Shown in pieces: positions 42,919-52,151 of a stretch of DNA of 64,000 nucleotides; position 1 is the stretch's first letter; each line of letters opens with the position of its first letter. Under the pieces are notes generated by a model. The model was not told the DNA's origin and did not search any database. It saw nothing but the letters and a program-made list of their open reading frames with translations. The stretch comes from Brevibacterium zhoupengii (GTDB lineage Bacteria > Actinomycetota > Actinomycetes > Actinomycetales > Brevibacteriaceae): contig NZ_CP088298.1 of assembly GCF_021117425.1 (NCBI RefSeq), forward strand, positions 310,001 to 374,000, read 5' to 3'. A program made the translations under genes and the position numbers.

Positions 42919-43329
42919 TCAGTTGATGATCTCGGCAGTCTTGTCCTGGGCAAGCTTGGCAAGGTTGTTGCGCCAGGTCTGGAGTTCCTCTCGGGTCAGG
43001 CGCTTCCAGTCGGTGACCTCGCGAAGAATCCGCAGGGGTGAGGTGCTTCGGTAGGAGCGGGTGGGGTTTCCAGGGAACTTCTTGTCGGTGACATTGGGGT
43101 CGTTCTCAAAATCACCGGTCGGCTCGACCTCGTAGACATTAGGGGTTCCGTTGAGTGCGACGAGCTCCGCGGCGAGGCCGGCGCCATCGGGCAGGGCAGT
43201 GAAATAGATGTGGTTCATGACGACCTCGGGGTGGTAGTTCGAATTGAACCCCGCTGTCAGAAGATCACCGACCTCCAGCTGCGCCTTGGTGCCATGGAAG
43301 AACGGTCCATTGTCGAGTGCGTCAGTCAT
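42919..43329 (-). CDS. arr: Rifamycin ADP-ribosyltransferase
   Basis: 136 residues from the ATG at 43329, normal Arr length. Family motifs are intact: FFHGTKAQLEVGDLL near the start, NHIYFTALPDGAGLAAELV in the middle, and YEVEPTGDFENDPN then TDKKFPGNPTRSYRS. Arr transfers ADP-ribose from NAD to the C23 hydroxyl of rifamycins and inactivates them. Separated from the ArsR gene by 73 bp. No mobile element is visible, so it looks like a native chromosomal arr. Confidence 0.93.
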   Translation of the reverse strand: MTDALDNGPFFHGTKAQLEVGDLLTAGFNSNYHPEVVMNHIYFTALPDGAGLAAELVALNGTPNVYEVEPTGDFENDPNVTDKKFPGNPTRSYRSTSPLRILREVTDWKRLTREELQTWRNNLAKLAQDKTAEIIN

Positions 43330-43552
43330 GCGTCGAATATACAGACGGAATCTGCCAATGGAGCCCAGGCCCAAACGATAGAATGGACTCAAGCAGGCCT
43401 CTCCGACATTGCCGCAGGGTGGCTTTCCGGGTACTGAGACCAGACCGTGGGAATCTCACAAATCGGCCATACTCACCTGAGCGAACGACGTCCGTGCGAA
43501 CGACGCCAGTGCCGTCGTCGACGAACACTCGTGAAGGAGCCCCACCCCGCCT

Positions 43553-44863
43553 ATGTCCGCAGAGAGCACACCGCAGACGAAGGGCGCCACCACCTCGGCG
43601 CCGGCAACATTGACCGGACGACTGCGGCTGATCGGACCGGGCATCGTCCTGGCCCTGGCCAGCGTCGGAGCCTCGGACATGATCACGACGATGAACTCCG
43701 GGGCCGAGTACGGGCTCGCACTCATCTGGGTCTTCACCGTCGGCATCATCCTCAAGTTCGTCCTCTCTGAGGCGGTCTCGCGGCTGCAGATGAGCGGTGA
43801 CCGCTCGTTGCTGTCCCACTTGACCTCATTCGGCGGTCGACTCTTCCCGACGCTGTTCCTCATCGCCGAACTCCTCGTCGGCCTCTTCTTCGGCGCCGGG
43901 GTCATCGCGGTGACGACGAACATTCTGCAGGCGCTCTTCCCTATCCTGCCGTTCTGGCCGACCGCCATCGTCGTCCTCCTCTCCGCTGCGATCCTCGTCG
44001 GCATCGGACGCTACGGGCTGGTGGAGAAGGCCATGATCGGCTTCGGCGTCATCATGTTCTTCGGCATCCTCGCCCTCGCGATCTCCGTGTTCCAGGGCCA
44101 GGAGGCGCAGGCCGTGGCCGTCGAGACCATTACCCCGACCTTCCCGAACGGGTCGATCATCACCGTGATGTCGCTCATCGGCGGAGTCGGTGGGGCCACC
44201 GGAATCTTGGCCTACTCATTCTGGATCCGCGAGAAATCCTGGCGCGATGCCGAATGGAAGCCCGTCGTACGCATCGACCTGTTCATCAGCTACGCACTGG
44301 TGTTTGTCTTCGCCGTGGGCATGAGCGCGGTTGGGGCCTTCATCCTCTACGGCCAGGGCTTCACGATCGCAGATAACGACTCGCTGTTCGCCATCGCCGA
44401 CAGCCTGGTCTCACGCATCGGCGAGCCGGGCCGGATCGTCTTCCTCATCAGCTTCCTCGCCGTCGTCTACACGAGCGTGCTCGGCGGATTCTCGGGCATC
44501 GCCTACGTCACCGCCGACTGCATCCGAGTGCTGCGACGGTACCCGCATCAGGACGAGTCCGAGTTCGACATGTCGGCGAAGTCCGTCGAGTTCCGCGGGG
44601 CTATCGTCTACCTCAGCATCGCGACACTGGTGATCATGGGGCTGGGCAAACCGGTGACCCTCGTCCTCGTCTACGCCGCGATCAGCGCATTCATCCTGCC
44701 CGTGCTCGCCGCCGCGTTGTTGGTCATCCTCAACCGTTCATCGGTGCCGGCGGCGCTGCGGAACAAGGAGGTGTCGAATGTGCTGCTGACGATCTGCTTC
44801 CTGCTGTTCGGCTTCCTCGCCGTCCTCCAGGTCAAGGAGTCGGTGATGGGGCTACTGGGCTGA
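43553..44863 (+). CDS. Divergent Nramp-superfamily transporter
   Basis: 436 residues and 11 hydrophobic segments in the Nramp order. The DPGN metal motif of helix 1 is replaced by VGASDMITTMNSGAEYG (D42), and the MPH motif of helix 6 by VGGATGILAYSFWIREKSW. Loss of the methionine and of the DPGN aspartate/asparagine argues against Mn/Fe transport. Relatives outside the metal-binding core are known for Mg or unknown substrates. Its AAGGAG is unusually far (about 14 nt) from the ATG. Confidence 0.85.
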   Translation: MSAESTPQTKGATTSAPATLTGRLRLIGPGIVLALASVGASDMITTMNSGAEYGLALIWVFTVGIILKFVLSEAVSRLQMSGDRSLLSHLTSFGGRLFPTLFLIAELLVGLFFGAGVIAVTTNILQALFPILPFWPTAIVVLLSAAILVGIGRYGLVEKAMIGFGVIMFFGILALAISVFQGQEAQAVAVETITPTFPNGSIITVMSLIGGVGGATGILAYSFWIREKSWRDAEWKPVVRIDLFISYALVFVFAVGMSAVGAFILYGQGFTIADNDSLFAIADSLVSRIGEPGRIVFLISFLAVVYTSVLGGFSGIAYVTADCIRVLRRYPHQDESEFDMSAKSVEFRGAIVYLSIATLVIMGLGKPVTLVLVYAAISAFILPVLAAALLVILNRSSVPAALRNKEVSNVLLTICFLLFGFLAVLQVKESVMGLLG

Positions 44864-44966
44864 GGCGAGGCTGGGAAACCCAACCCGACAATTGGCGGGT
44901 GAAGGATCGGTAATCGCGTTGTCGTGGCGGTAGCGGCACCGAGTCGGAGTCTGCATACTTAGAGAC

Positions 44967-45926
44967 ATGACACGACGACGGTCACGATTCGACGCGGAAC
45001 TTGCCGCGAGTCTGTCCGTCGTCGGTGGGGTCTTCCCGCCGACCATCACCCCGTCTCTCATCGATTTCATGCGCATCTCCTATGCGTCCGAGCCTCTCGC
45101 GGAGACTCTCAAGGGGCGCAGTGTCGAACATTCAGAACATCAGGTGATCGGACACCATGGCGAGGCGATCACCGTGTCGGTCTTCAGGCGCGCGGGTGAC
45201 ACGGGGCGCCGCCCCACGATCGTCTACGCCCATTCCGGTGGACTGATGTTCGGTGACCGCTTCAGCGCACTCGGACTCAACCTCGACTGGGTCGAGCGCA
45301 TCGGGGCCATCCTCATCAGTCCCGAATACCGCCTCGCCCCCGAATTCCAGGATCCCTACGCCCGTGAGGACATGTACGCCAGCCTGGAGTGGACGGCTGA
45401 GAATGCCGAGCGTCTCGGGGTCGACCTCGACCGACTCATCGTCGCCGGCGCCAGTGCCGGTGGGGGACTGGCCGCAGGGATGGCGCTCGCCGCCCGCGAC
45501 CGCGGGGGTCCGAAGCTGCGCGGTCAGCTGCTCATCTACCCGATGCTCGATGATCGCGGGATCACCGCCTCGACCAACCAATTCGACGGCATCGGTGTCT
45601 GGGACCGGGTGAGCAACGAGACCGGCTGGCAGGCGATGCTCGGCGATGACTATCGCACAGAAGCCGTCTTGCCCTACATCGCGCCATCACGCGCCCACGA
45701 TCTCTCCGACCTGCCGCCGGCCTACATTGACGTCGGTTCGGCAGAGATCTTCCGCGACGAAGCCGTTGCCTACGCCTCGGCGCTGTGGAACGACGGCAGT
45801 GAGGCGGAGCTGCACGTCTGGCCCGGAGGCTTCCACGCCTTCGACATCTTCGCCGCCCATACACACCTTGCGCAAGGAATGATCAGTACCCGAATGGCCT
45901 GGATCGAGAAGGTCCTGGCCGACTGA
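44967..45926 (+). CDS. Alpha/beta hydrolase, hormone-sensitive-lipase-type esterase
   Basis: 319 residues. The oxyanion-hole motif is YAHSGGLMFGD (HSGG in place of HGGG), the nucleophile lies in GASAGGGLAAGM, and the Asp and His are near DVGSAEIF and GGFHAF. No signal peptide. There is no ribosome binding site; CATACT lies 6 nt before the ATG, so the gene is probably leaderless. The esterase at 45942 starts 15 bp after its stop. Confidence 0.9.
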   Translation: MTRRRSRFDAELAASLSVVGGVFPPTITPSLIDFMRISYASEPLAETLKGRSVEHSEHQVIGHHGEAITVSVFRRAGDTGRRPTIVYAHSGGLMFGDRFSALGLNLDWVERIGAILISPEYRLAPEFQDPYAREDMYASLEWTAENAERLGVDLDRLIVAGASAGGGLAAGMALAARDRGGPKLRGQLLIYPMLDDRGITASTNQFDGIGVWDRVSNETGWQAMLGDDYRTEAVLPYIAPSRAHDLSDLPPAYIDVGSAEIFRDEAVAYASALWNDGSEAELHVWPGGFHAFDIFAAHTHLAQGMISTRMAWIEKVLAD

Positions 45927-45941
45927 CCGAAAGGCACAACC

Positions 45942-47123
45942 ATGTCCCAGAACCGAGCTGTCAATGATGCCGTTGCTCGTGTGGCCTCAGAGAAGGTCGA
46001 GAGCGGCGGGGTCCCCGGCGTCGTCGCCGGAGTCACCACCGACAAGGAGACGATCAGTCTCACCTCCGCAGGAGTCCGCTCGCTTAACGATCCGCAGCCG
46101 ATGACCACCGATTCGGTGTTCATGATCTTCTCCACGACTAAGGCGCTGACCGGCACGGTGGCTCTGCAGCTGGTGGAGTCGGGCGACCTCGACCTCGACG
46201 CACCGGCCCGCGAATATGCCCCCGGCCTGGCCGATGTGCAGGTCATCGAGGGCTTCGACGTCGATGGCTCCCCGATTCTGCGGGCTCCGGCAAGCGAACC
46301 GACGACCAAGCAGCTGCTGCTGCACACGGCGGGATTCGGCTACGACTTCTTCAACGAGAAGTATGAGCGCCTTGCCCGTGAGCAGGGCCAGCCGAGCATC
46401 GTCAGCAGCACCAAGCAGGCCCTGCAGACGCCGCTGCTCTTCGACCCAGGCACCCAATGGGAGTACGGATCGAACATGGACTGGGTCGGTCAGGTCATCG
46501 AAGGCATCACCGGAACCACCCTGGGTCAGGCGATGCAGACTCGGGTCCTCGACCCGCTGGGGATGAAGGACAGCAGCTTCCGGACATCGGCGTCGATGCG
46601 GCAGCGGCAGGCGACGATGCACCAGCGCACCGACGGTCAGCTGGCCGCCACCGACTTCATGCTGCCCGAGCCGGAGGTGGAGATGGGAGGTCACGGCCTC
46701 TTCTCGACCGTCGACGACTACCTCACGTTCATCAGGATGTGGCTCAATGATGGTCAGGCAGACGATGGCACCGTCGTTCTACGCCCCGAAACGGTGGACC
46801 TGGCCACCAAGAACCACCTCGGCGATCTCAAGGTGAAGATGCTGCCCGGTGTCATCCCGAGTCTGTCCAACGATGCGGAGTTCTTCCCCGGCATGCCGAA
46901 GTCGTGGGGGTACACGTTCATGATCAACGAGGAGGACGCGCCGACCGGGCGTCCGGCAGGAGCCGTAGCCTGGGCGGGACTTGCCAACCTCTTCTACTGG
47001 ATCGATCGGGAGAACAACATCGGCGGCTACTGGGCGACGCAGATCTTCCCCTTCGCGGACCCGGCATCGGTCGGGGGCTACCTCGAGATGGAGACAGCGG
47101 TCTACGATGCTCTGAAGGGCTGA
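45942..47123 (+). CDS. Family VIII carboxylesterase / class C beta-lactamase-like hydrolase
   Basis: 393 residues, beta-lactamase fold. The nucleophile motif is S64-T-T-K67 and the second-site tyrosine is Y175 in [11 protein letters not shown], which matches the W-x-Y...D pattern of EstB-type esterases. No signal peptide is present, arguing against a secreted beta-lactamase. Probably acts on the same kind of ester as its neighbour; a regulator gene follows after 60 bp. Confidence 0.88.
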   Translation: MSQNRAVNDAVARVASEKVESGGVPGVVAGVTTDKETISLTSAGVRSLNDPQPMTTDSVFMIFSTTKALTGTVALQLVESGDLDLDAPAREYAPGLADVQVIEGFDVDGSPILRAPASEPTTKQLLLHTAGFGYDFFNEKYERLAREQGQPSIVSSTKQALQTPLLFDPGTQWEYGSNMDWVGQVIEGITGTTLGQAMQTRVLDPLGMKDSSFRTSASMRQRQATMHQRTDGQLAATDFMLPEPEVEMGGHGLFSTVDDYLTFIRMWLNDGQADDGTVVLRPETVDLATKNHLGDLKVKMLPGVIPSLSNDAEFFPGMPKSWGYTFMINEEDAPTGRPAGAVAWAGLANLFYWIDRENNIGGYWATQIFPFADPASVGGYLEMETAVYDALKG

Positions 47124-47183
47124 TTCGCATCGCGGTGCGAATCGACTCCGCGATGAGACGAACACCCGCAAGGAGGCGATGAC

Positions 47184-48218
47184 GTGCAGGAACTGTTGGG
47201 TCGCATAGCCAACCTGGACCCCCAGGCGAGTCTTGGCCTGCGCGTCATCGCCTGCTTCGACGAACTTATGGTCGGCGAGGTCAATTCCCGTGCCCTCGCC
47301 GCGGCCGCCGCGGCCCTTGCCGGCTGCCCGGCAGGGTTTCGCAACGGCGACAGGAGCAGACAGCTGCGCATCGATCCGTCAGGGAGCCCGGGCGCGGGTG
47401 CCCGCCCCGCCGAGGTGAGCGCACTGGTCCTGCCGGATGCCTCCGAGGTCTGGCTCGAGAGAGAGGGGCAAGCCCTGCCGAACGACGACCTCATCCTCGA
47501 ACGGTTCGGCCTGGCCATCGGGGTGAGGTTCGGATTCGAACGACAGCAGCTGGAGACTCCGCGGGACGTGGCGCTCGCATTGGACACCACCGCGCCCACC
47601 GAGGAGCGGGTTGCCGCGGCGGTTCGGCTCGGACTCGTGGCCGGACACGGGTACCGGGTGCTCGTCGCTCCGTTGTTTGCCGTCTTCGACAGACGTCCCG
47701 CCGGTCCCACCGATGTCGTCGCCAGCGAGTACGGCGCCCTGCAGGTCCTCATCGTCGCTGACCAAGCTGAGAACATCGCCGTGACACCGGCTGGCCTTGG
47801 CCCCGTCGGCTTGATCGGCGACCTGCCCCGTTCGCTGCGCGCCGCCGTGGTGGCACTGCGTCTCAGCCGTCCTCCCGAGGAGGGCCTCGTGCGCGCGGAG
47901 AACTTCGGCGGCCTCGTCGAACTGCTCGCCGAATCGCCCGACGCTGTCGACCCCGATGCCGCCCGCATCGACGAGATCATGGAAGCACCCTGGGCGGAGT
48001 CGACGGTGCGTGTTGTCCTCGAGGCACCGACGATCAGGCAGGCGGCCAGAGACCTCGGTCTCCATCACAGCACCGTGCAGGGCAGAGTCGAGCAGCTCGC
48101 TCGCTGCCTCGGCTACGACCCGCTCACCGGGTACAACAGAACCCGGTTGGGCATCAGCGTGCTCAGGTGGCGGCTGCGCAACTCCCACGTCCTCGAACTT
48201 CCCGGGCCTGTGGGCTGA
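47184..48218 (+). CDS. PucR-like helix-turn-helix regulator
   Basis: 344 residues with a GTG start behind AAGGAGG. The HTH at the C terminus (about 275-330) reads TIRQAARDLGLHHSTVQGRVEQLARCLGYD. The N-terminal 250 residues have no clear domain. It is cotranscribed with, or lies next to, the two esterases and may control them. Converges on the aldo/keto reductase with a 9-bp gap. The family assignment is tentative. Confidence 0.72.
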   Translation: MQELLGRIANLDPQASLGLRVIACFDELMVGEVNSRALAAAAAALAGCPAGFRNGDRSRQLRIDPSGSPGAGARPAEVSALVLPDASEVWLEREGQALPNDDLILERFGLAIGVRFGFERQQLETPRDVALALDTTAPTEERVAAAVRLGLVAGHGYRVLVAPLFAVFDRRPAGPTDVVASEYGALQVLIVADQAENIAVTPAGLGPVGLIGDLPRSLRAAVVALRLSRPPEEGLVRAENFGGLVELLAESPDAVDPDAARIDEIMEAPWAESTVRVVLEAPTIRQAARDLGLHHSTVQGRVEQLARCLGYDPLTGYNRTRLGISVLRWRLRNSHVLELPGPVG

Positions 48219-48227
48219 AGGCTGGCA

Positions 48228-49250
48228 CTACTCCCTCCCGGAGCTGATCCACGTCGGATTGTTGACGATGTTACGGCTGCCCTCGACCAATGACCGGATG
48301 GAATCGAGCTGAGTCATGTCATCGGCGTCGAGACGCAGATCCACGGCCCCAAGGTTCTCCAGCGCACGCTCGGGTTTGCGCGAGCCGGGGATTGGAACGG
48401 CGGAGACACCCATCTGGTCCGCGCGGTGGAGGAGCCAGGCCAGTGCGACCTGAGCGTTGGTGGCGTCGTGACGTCGAGCCACCTCGGCGACGATATCGAC
48501 GATCTTCTGATTGGCATTCCACGCCTCGCCCATGCGGGAAGTGCCGCCGCGGAAGTCGCCGGCGACCTGCTCCTTGGTCAGGGTGCCGGTGAGGAAGCCG
48601 CGACCCAGGGGACTGTACGGCACGAACCCGACGCCGAGCTCGGCGCAGGCGGGCACGACGTGGTCCTCGACATCGCGTGACCATAGGCTCCACTCCGACT
48701 GGAGCGCAGCGATCGGATGGGTAGCGTGGGCTCGCCGCAACTCTTCGGATGTGACCTCCGAGAGGCCGATGTGGCGGATCTTCCCGGCTTCGACAAGCTC
48801 GGCCATGGCACCGACGGTCTCCTCGATCGGCACATCGGGATCCGGACGGTGATGGTAGTAGAGGTCGATCGTGTCCACGCCGAGTCGGCGCAGCGAAGCA
48901 TCGCAGGCTGAGCGAGCATACTCCGGTCGTCCATCCGTGCGTTTGGTCGAAGCATCCGTTCCATCTCTGGGCGCGGTGATGCCGAACTTCGTAGCCAACT
49001 GAACCTCGTCACGACGCTTGGCCAGGAACGGTGCGAGCATCTCCTCGTTGGTTCCGGCCGGTCCTGTGGCGCCCTCGCGAGGTTTGCCGTAGACGTCGGA
49101 GGTGTCGAGGAAGGTGATGCCGGCGTCGACGGCTGCGCTCAATGTGGCGCGGGCGGAGTCATCGGTGGTGCCGCCGTAGACGTGGGACAGGGCCATGCAG
49201 CCGAAGCCGATGGGGGAAACTGCGAGGTCGCCGAGGTGGGTGGTCGTCAT
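48228..49250 (-). CDS. Aldo/keto reductase
   Basis: 340 residues, AKR fold. The catalytic tetrad is Asp and Tyr in FLDTSDVYGK, Lys in LATKFG and His in YYHHRPDPD; the NADP loop PIPGSRKPERALENL lies near the C terminus. Reduces aldehydes or ketones with NADPH. The start overlaps a MerR gene by 4 bp, and the dyad at 49801-49822 governs both. Confidence 0.93.
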   Translation of the reverse strand: MTTTHLGDLAVSPIGFGCMALSHVYGGTTDDSARATLSAAVDAGITFLDTSDVYGKPREGATGPAGTNEEMLAPFLAKRRDEVQLATKFGITAPRDGTDASTKRTDGRPEYARSACDASLRRLGVDTIDLYYHHRPDPDVPIEETVGAMAELVEAGKIRHIGLSEVTSEELRRAHATHPIAALQSEWSLWSRDVEDHVVPACAELGVGFVPYSPLGRGFLTGTLTKEQVAGDFRGGTSRMGEAWNANQKIVDIVAEVARRHDATNAQVALAWLLHRADQMGVSAVPIPGSRKPERALENLGAVDLRLDADDMTQLDSIRSLVEGSRNIVNNPTWISSGRE

Positions 49251-49786
49251 GATGGATCTCCTTCAGTGTGGTGGGAGTTCGGTGAAGTGTTTGCCGTTGT
49301 GTGGTTGTCATTGGGAGCCCCGCCGTACTTGGCGATCTTGTAGTCGGTCGTGAGGAGGGCCAGTTCCAATTCGTGAAGCTGGGACACGATGCGCTCACGT
49401 TGGTCGAGCATGATCTGCAGACGTTGCTCGGTGGTCGCTTCACCAGCGCGGACGAGGTCGACATAGCGACGGAGCTCGCTGATGCCCATGCCGGATGTGC
49501 GCATGCGAACAAGGAAGTCGAGGCGTTCGACAGTCGCCTGATCATAGGTTCTGTGGTCCGACTGGCTTCGCGGCACCTCGATGAGCCCGGCGCGTTCGTA
49601 GTAGCGGGCGGTGTGTGCGGTGATGCCGAGGAGTTCGCATACTTCGGAGATGGACAGTTCGCTGCCGTACTCGGTCGACAATGCTCGCCGGATTCGGGGG
49701 TCCCGGCTCGGACGAGTTGGGGCAGAACTAGTAGGAGCGGTGGGGCTCGAGGACGGTGTCGCTGTATTGGCGCTTTGCTGTGCCAT
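49247..49786 (-). CDS. MerR-family regulator of the aldo/keto reductase
   Basis: 179 residues. A Ser/Thr-rich tail of 40 residues precedes the MerR domain (LSISEVCELLGITAHTARYYERAGLI), which is followed by a coiled-coil dimer helix and a short C terminus. No metal-site cysteines. Overlaps the AKR gene by 4 bp. The start codon lies about 10 nt from its -10 element, so the mRNA is probably leaderless. Confidence 0.9.
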   Translation of the reverse strand: MAQQSANTATPSSSPTAPTSSAPTRPSRDPRIRRALSTEYGSELSISEVCELLGITAHTARYYERAGLIEVPRSQSDHRTYDQATVERLDFLVRMRTSGMGISELRRYVDLVRAGEATTEQRLQIMLDQRERIVSQLHELELALLTTDYKIAKYGGAPNDNHTTANTSPNSHHTEGDPS

Positions 49787-49795
49787 GGAAGTAAC

Positions 49796-49824
49796 GCTAC
49801 GACTTAGAGTGCACTCGAAGTCAA
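49796..49824 (-). promoter_or_regulatory. MerR-type promoter/operator of the MerR-AKR operon
   Basis: Dyad GACTT-AG-AGTGCACT-CG-AAGTC at 49801-49822, read on the minus strand with -35 TTGACT (49824-49819), a 19-bp spacer and a weak -10 TAGCGT (49801-49796). The over-long 19-bp spacer with a dyad inside is the MerR signature. The ATG at 49786 lies about 10 nt past the -10. Confidence 0.75.
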
Positions 49825-49864
49825 GAGTCCGGTGAAGATTCTCAAGCAGATGGGGCTCCTCCGC

Positions 49865-50365
49865 TCATGTGTCCAAATTCTTGAAGTACCTGGCCACCGG
49901 CCAACGTTCAAAACCAACTGACTCATATGCTGACCTTGCCGGGGCGTGCCCGCGGTCGTCACCTGTCTCCACCATGACCATGTTCATGCCTGCTCTGCGT
50001 ATCCGGTCGATTGAGTGCTCGAGCAACGCGTGGCCAACGCCTCGCTGTTGGAATCCAGGGTCAACTGCAAGGACGTAGACCTCACCCATTCGGTCCTCAG
50101 GGTGTAGCCGCGTACATACCCACCCCACCGGAGACGTCTGGATAAGAGCGACGTCGACATGACTGGGCTCCTCGTCAAGGGTCGTGGCAAGATCCTCAAA
50201 CTGGCGCTCCCTCCAGCCCCGAGGATAGAAGGATTCATAGACAAAGCCAGGAACGTCGTCCTTCAGCTGAGGGAAGACTGGTTCCCACGCGCGGATGGAC
50301 AGGTCAAGCAGCGCACTTCGATATGACGGTTGATAGGCAACGATCTGTGGTGCAGTTTGCATCAT
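49865..50365 (-). CDS. GNAT-family acetyltransferase
   Basis: 166 residues with a complete GNAT core: VALIQTSPVGWV (beta2-3), EVYVLAVDPGFQQRGVGHALLEHSI with the acetyl-CoA pyrophosphate loop QRGVGH, and MVMVETGDDRGHAPARSAYESVGFERWP. Two adjacent ATGs could start it. The acceptor is unknown. It stands alone between the MerR and DHFR-like genes. Confidence 0.9.
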   Translation of the reverse strand: MMQTAPQIVAYQPSYRSALLDLSIRAWEPVFPQLKDDVPGFVYESFYPRGWRERQFEDLATTLDEEPSHVDVALIQTSPVGWVCTRLHPEDRMGEVYVLAVDPGFQQRGVGHALLEHSIDRIRRAGMNMVMVETGDDRGHAPARSAYESVGFERWPVARYFKNLDT

Positions 50366-50494
50366 TGTCCAATGGTGGCAGATCCGAAGTGGATCGACGC
50401 CCAGGCCGACAGCGGAGACGAAGTGACTCGAGGCAATGACCTGCTGGGGATCGCACGTCGTGGTCAGGTTGGTCGAAGTGCCGTCGATTTTTCA

Positions 50495-50522
50495 TTGCTA
50501 GTCGTTACGAGCGCGAGATAAT
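50495..50522 (+). promoter_or_regulatory. Promoter of the DHFR-like gene
   Basis: TTGCTA at 50495-50500, a 16-bp spacer and GATAAT at 50517-50522. The ATG at 50532 is 9 nt past the -10 and has no ribosome binding site, so the transcript is very short-leadered or leaderless. Confidence 0.5.
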
Positions 50523-50531
50523 CTTGGTCCT

Positions 50532-51095
50532 ATGTCCGAGTCGCAGCAGTCTCTTCGTGCCTTTGTCTTCCTAGGGTTGAGTGTCGACGGCCGCATCGCG
50601 CGGCCGGATGGGGACCTGGAGTGGCTGACCAGCCGTGGCGCAGCCGCGGGCGATGCGGGTTTCACGCCGTTCGTGGAGTCGATTGACGCGGTGGTGATGG
50701 GGCGTCGGACCTATGAGGCTATCGCCTCCTACGACGACTGGCCCTATCTCGATCGCCCGATCCACGTGATCAGCACGACCCTCGCCGCAGACGCAGACTC
50801 TCGAATCACCGTGCACCGCTCGGCCGAGGCCGCCATCGACGCTCTGCAGCGAGATGGTCGCTGGCGCGTCTACGTCGACGGTGGGGAGACCGTCCGGTGG
50901 TTCCTAGCCGCGAAACTGATCGACGAGCTCACACTCTCCCAAGTCCCTGTACTCATCGGCGATGGGCCATCACTGTTTGGGTCGCTGGGCGGAGATGTGG
51001 ACCTCGAACATGTTCGAACCACGGTCCTCGACGGCGGGATGGTTCAGACCACCTACCGCGTCCTAGATGGACCAACACCTCGCTCGTCTCAGTAG
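50532..51095 (+). CDS. Dihydrofolate-reductase-family protein (RibD C-terminal domain type)
   Basis: 187 residues of the RibD_C/bacterial bifunctional deaminase-reductase C-terminal family. LRAFVFLGLSVDGRIA opens the Rossmann-like fold; VVMGRRTYEAI and VDGGETVRWFLAAKLIDEL form the NADPH site. It is a stand-alone reductase of unknown substrate, not folate DHFR. Expressed from the short-leader promoter at 50495-50522. Confidence 0.9.
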   Translation: MSESQQSLRAFVFLGLSVDGRIARPDGDLEWLTSRGAAAGDAGFTPFVESIDAVVMGRRTYEAIASYDDWPYLDRPIHVISTTLAADADSRITVHRSAEAAIDALQRDGRWRVYVDGGETVRWFLAAKLIDELTLSQVPVLIGDGPSLFGSLGGDVDLEHVRTTVLDGGMVQTTYRVLDGPTPRSSQ

Positions 51096-51122
51096 GCCGT
51101 GTTGGCCGAGATCGTATCTCCC

Positions 51123-52151
51123 TTATGACCGGCGACCGTCGACACTGCCGGCCGAGAGCAGGTAGGTGAGCACGTCGGTGACCGTGACCACGGCATGGCT
51201 GCCATTGGCACGATCGACCAATGCCAACTGAGTGCCAGCGGCCTTCATCGCACCGAACGCGTGGACGACGGTCATGCTTGCCGGCAGCGCCTCGACCGGG
51301 CGCGCCAGCTCGGTAACGGAAGCTCCCTCATCGAGGCTGAGGACATCGCGGACGTGGACCACGTGGGTCGGCGGCTGCCCTCCCGTGGTGTGCACGAGGA
51401 TGCGCCGGTGACGATCGCGATGTGAAGCTCTTCGCACCTCCCCCGCCGTCGCTCCCGGTCCGACAGCAGTCGGCTTCTCACGTTCGGCTACGAGCTCGCC
51501 GAGGCTGAGCTGAGTGAGTTCGAGAGCACCGAGCAGCGCGTCCGAGGACTCCTGCTCAAGGGTGCCGGCCTGTGCCGAATGCCGCAGCAGCTCCCGCAGA
51601 TCGTCCGAGGTGTGGCCCTGATCGACCTCGTCAACAGGTTCGACGCCGACGATCCGCAGGCAGGCGTTGGCCGCGTTGTTGAGCACCTGGAGCAGAGGAC
51701 GAGTGAGGAACATGAATGCCCGCATCGGCAGGGCGAGCATGATCGCAGACCGTTCTGGGTGCGCGACAGCCCACGACTTCGGTGCCATTTCACCGACGAC
51801 GAGGTGGAGGAAAGTGACGATGATGAGCGCAAGAACAAAGCCGGTGAGGTCAGCGATCCAGAGTGGCAGGCCCACAGCCTCGGCGACCGGGGTGATCCAG
51901 TGATGAACCGCAGGTTTCGTGATTGCGCCCAACGCCAGGGTGCACGCTGTGATGCCCAACTGAGAACCGGCGAGGAGGACGGAGAGCTCGGTGGAGCTGC
52001 GCAGCGCGGCACGGGCCGAACGGCTGTCGGCCGCCGCGTCTTCCAGCCGGTGGCGTTTGGCGGCGATGAGGGCGAACTCGACGGCGACAAAGAAGGCGCT
52101 GAGGCCGATGATGAGAATGGTCAGGGTGACGATGACCCAAGGGTTGCTCAT
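51123..52151 (-). CDS. CNNM-family membrane protein (DUF21 plus CBS, no CorC domain)
   Basis: 342 residues. A DUF21/CNNM transmembrane domain occupies about 1-180 (FFVAVEFALIAAKRHRLE at the start), followed by a degenerate CBS pair (about 200-330). The CorC_HlyC C-terminal domain present in its neighbour is missing. It overlaps that gene by 4 bp, so the two probably act as a heteromeric magnesium/cobalt transporter. Second gene of the pair. Confidence 0.88.
   Translation of the reverse strand: MSNPWVIVTLTILIIGLSAFFVAVEFALIAAKRHRLEDAAADSRSARAALRSSTELSVLLAGSQLGITACTLALGAITKPAVHHWITPVAEAVGLPLWIADLTGFVLALIIVTFLHLVVGEMAPKSWAVAHPERSAIMLALPMRAFMFLTRPLLQVLNNAANACLRIVGVEPVDEVDQGHTSDDLRELLRHSAQAGTLEQESSDALLGALELTQLSLGELVAEREKPTAVGPGATAGEVRRASHRDRHRRILVHTTGGQPPTHVVHVRDVLSLDEGASVTELARPVEALPASMTVVHAFGAMKAAGTQLALVDRANGSHAVVTVTDVLTYLLSAGSVDGRRS

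Noticed and set aside
45942..47123. Class C beta-lactamase giving antibiotic resistance
   Set aside because: No signal peptide, and the second motif matches EstB-type esterases (W-x-Y...D) instead of the YxN of AmpC.
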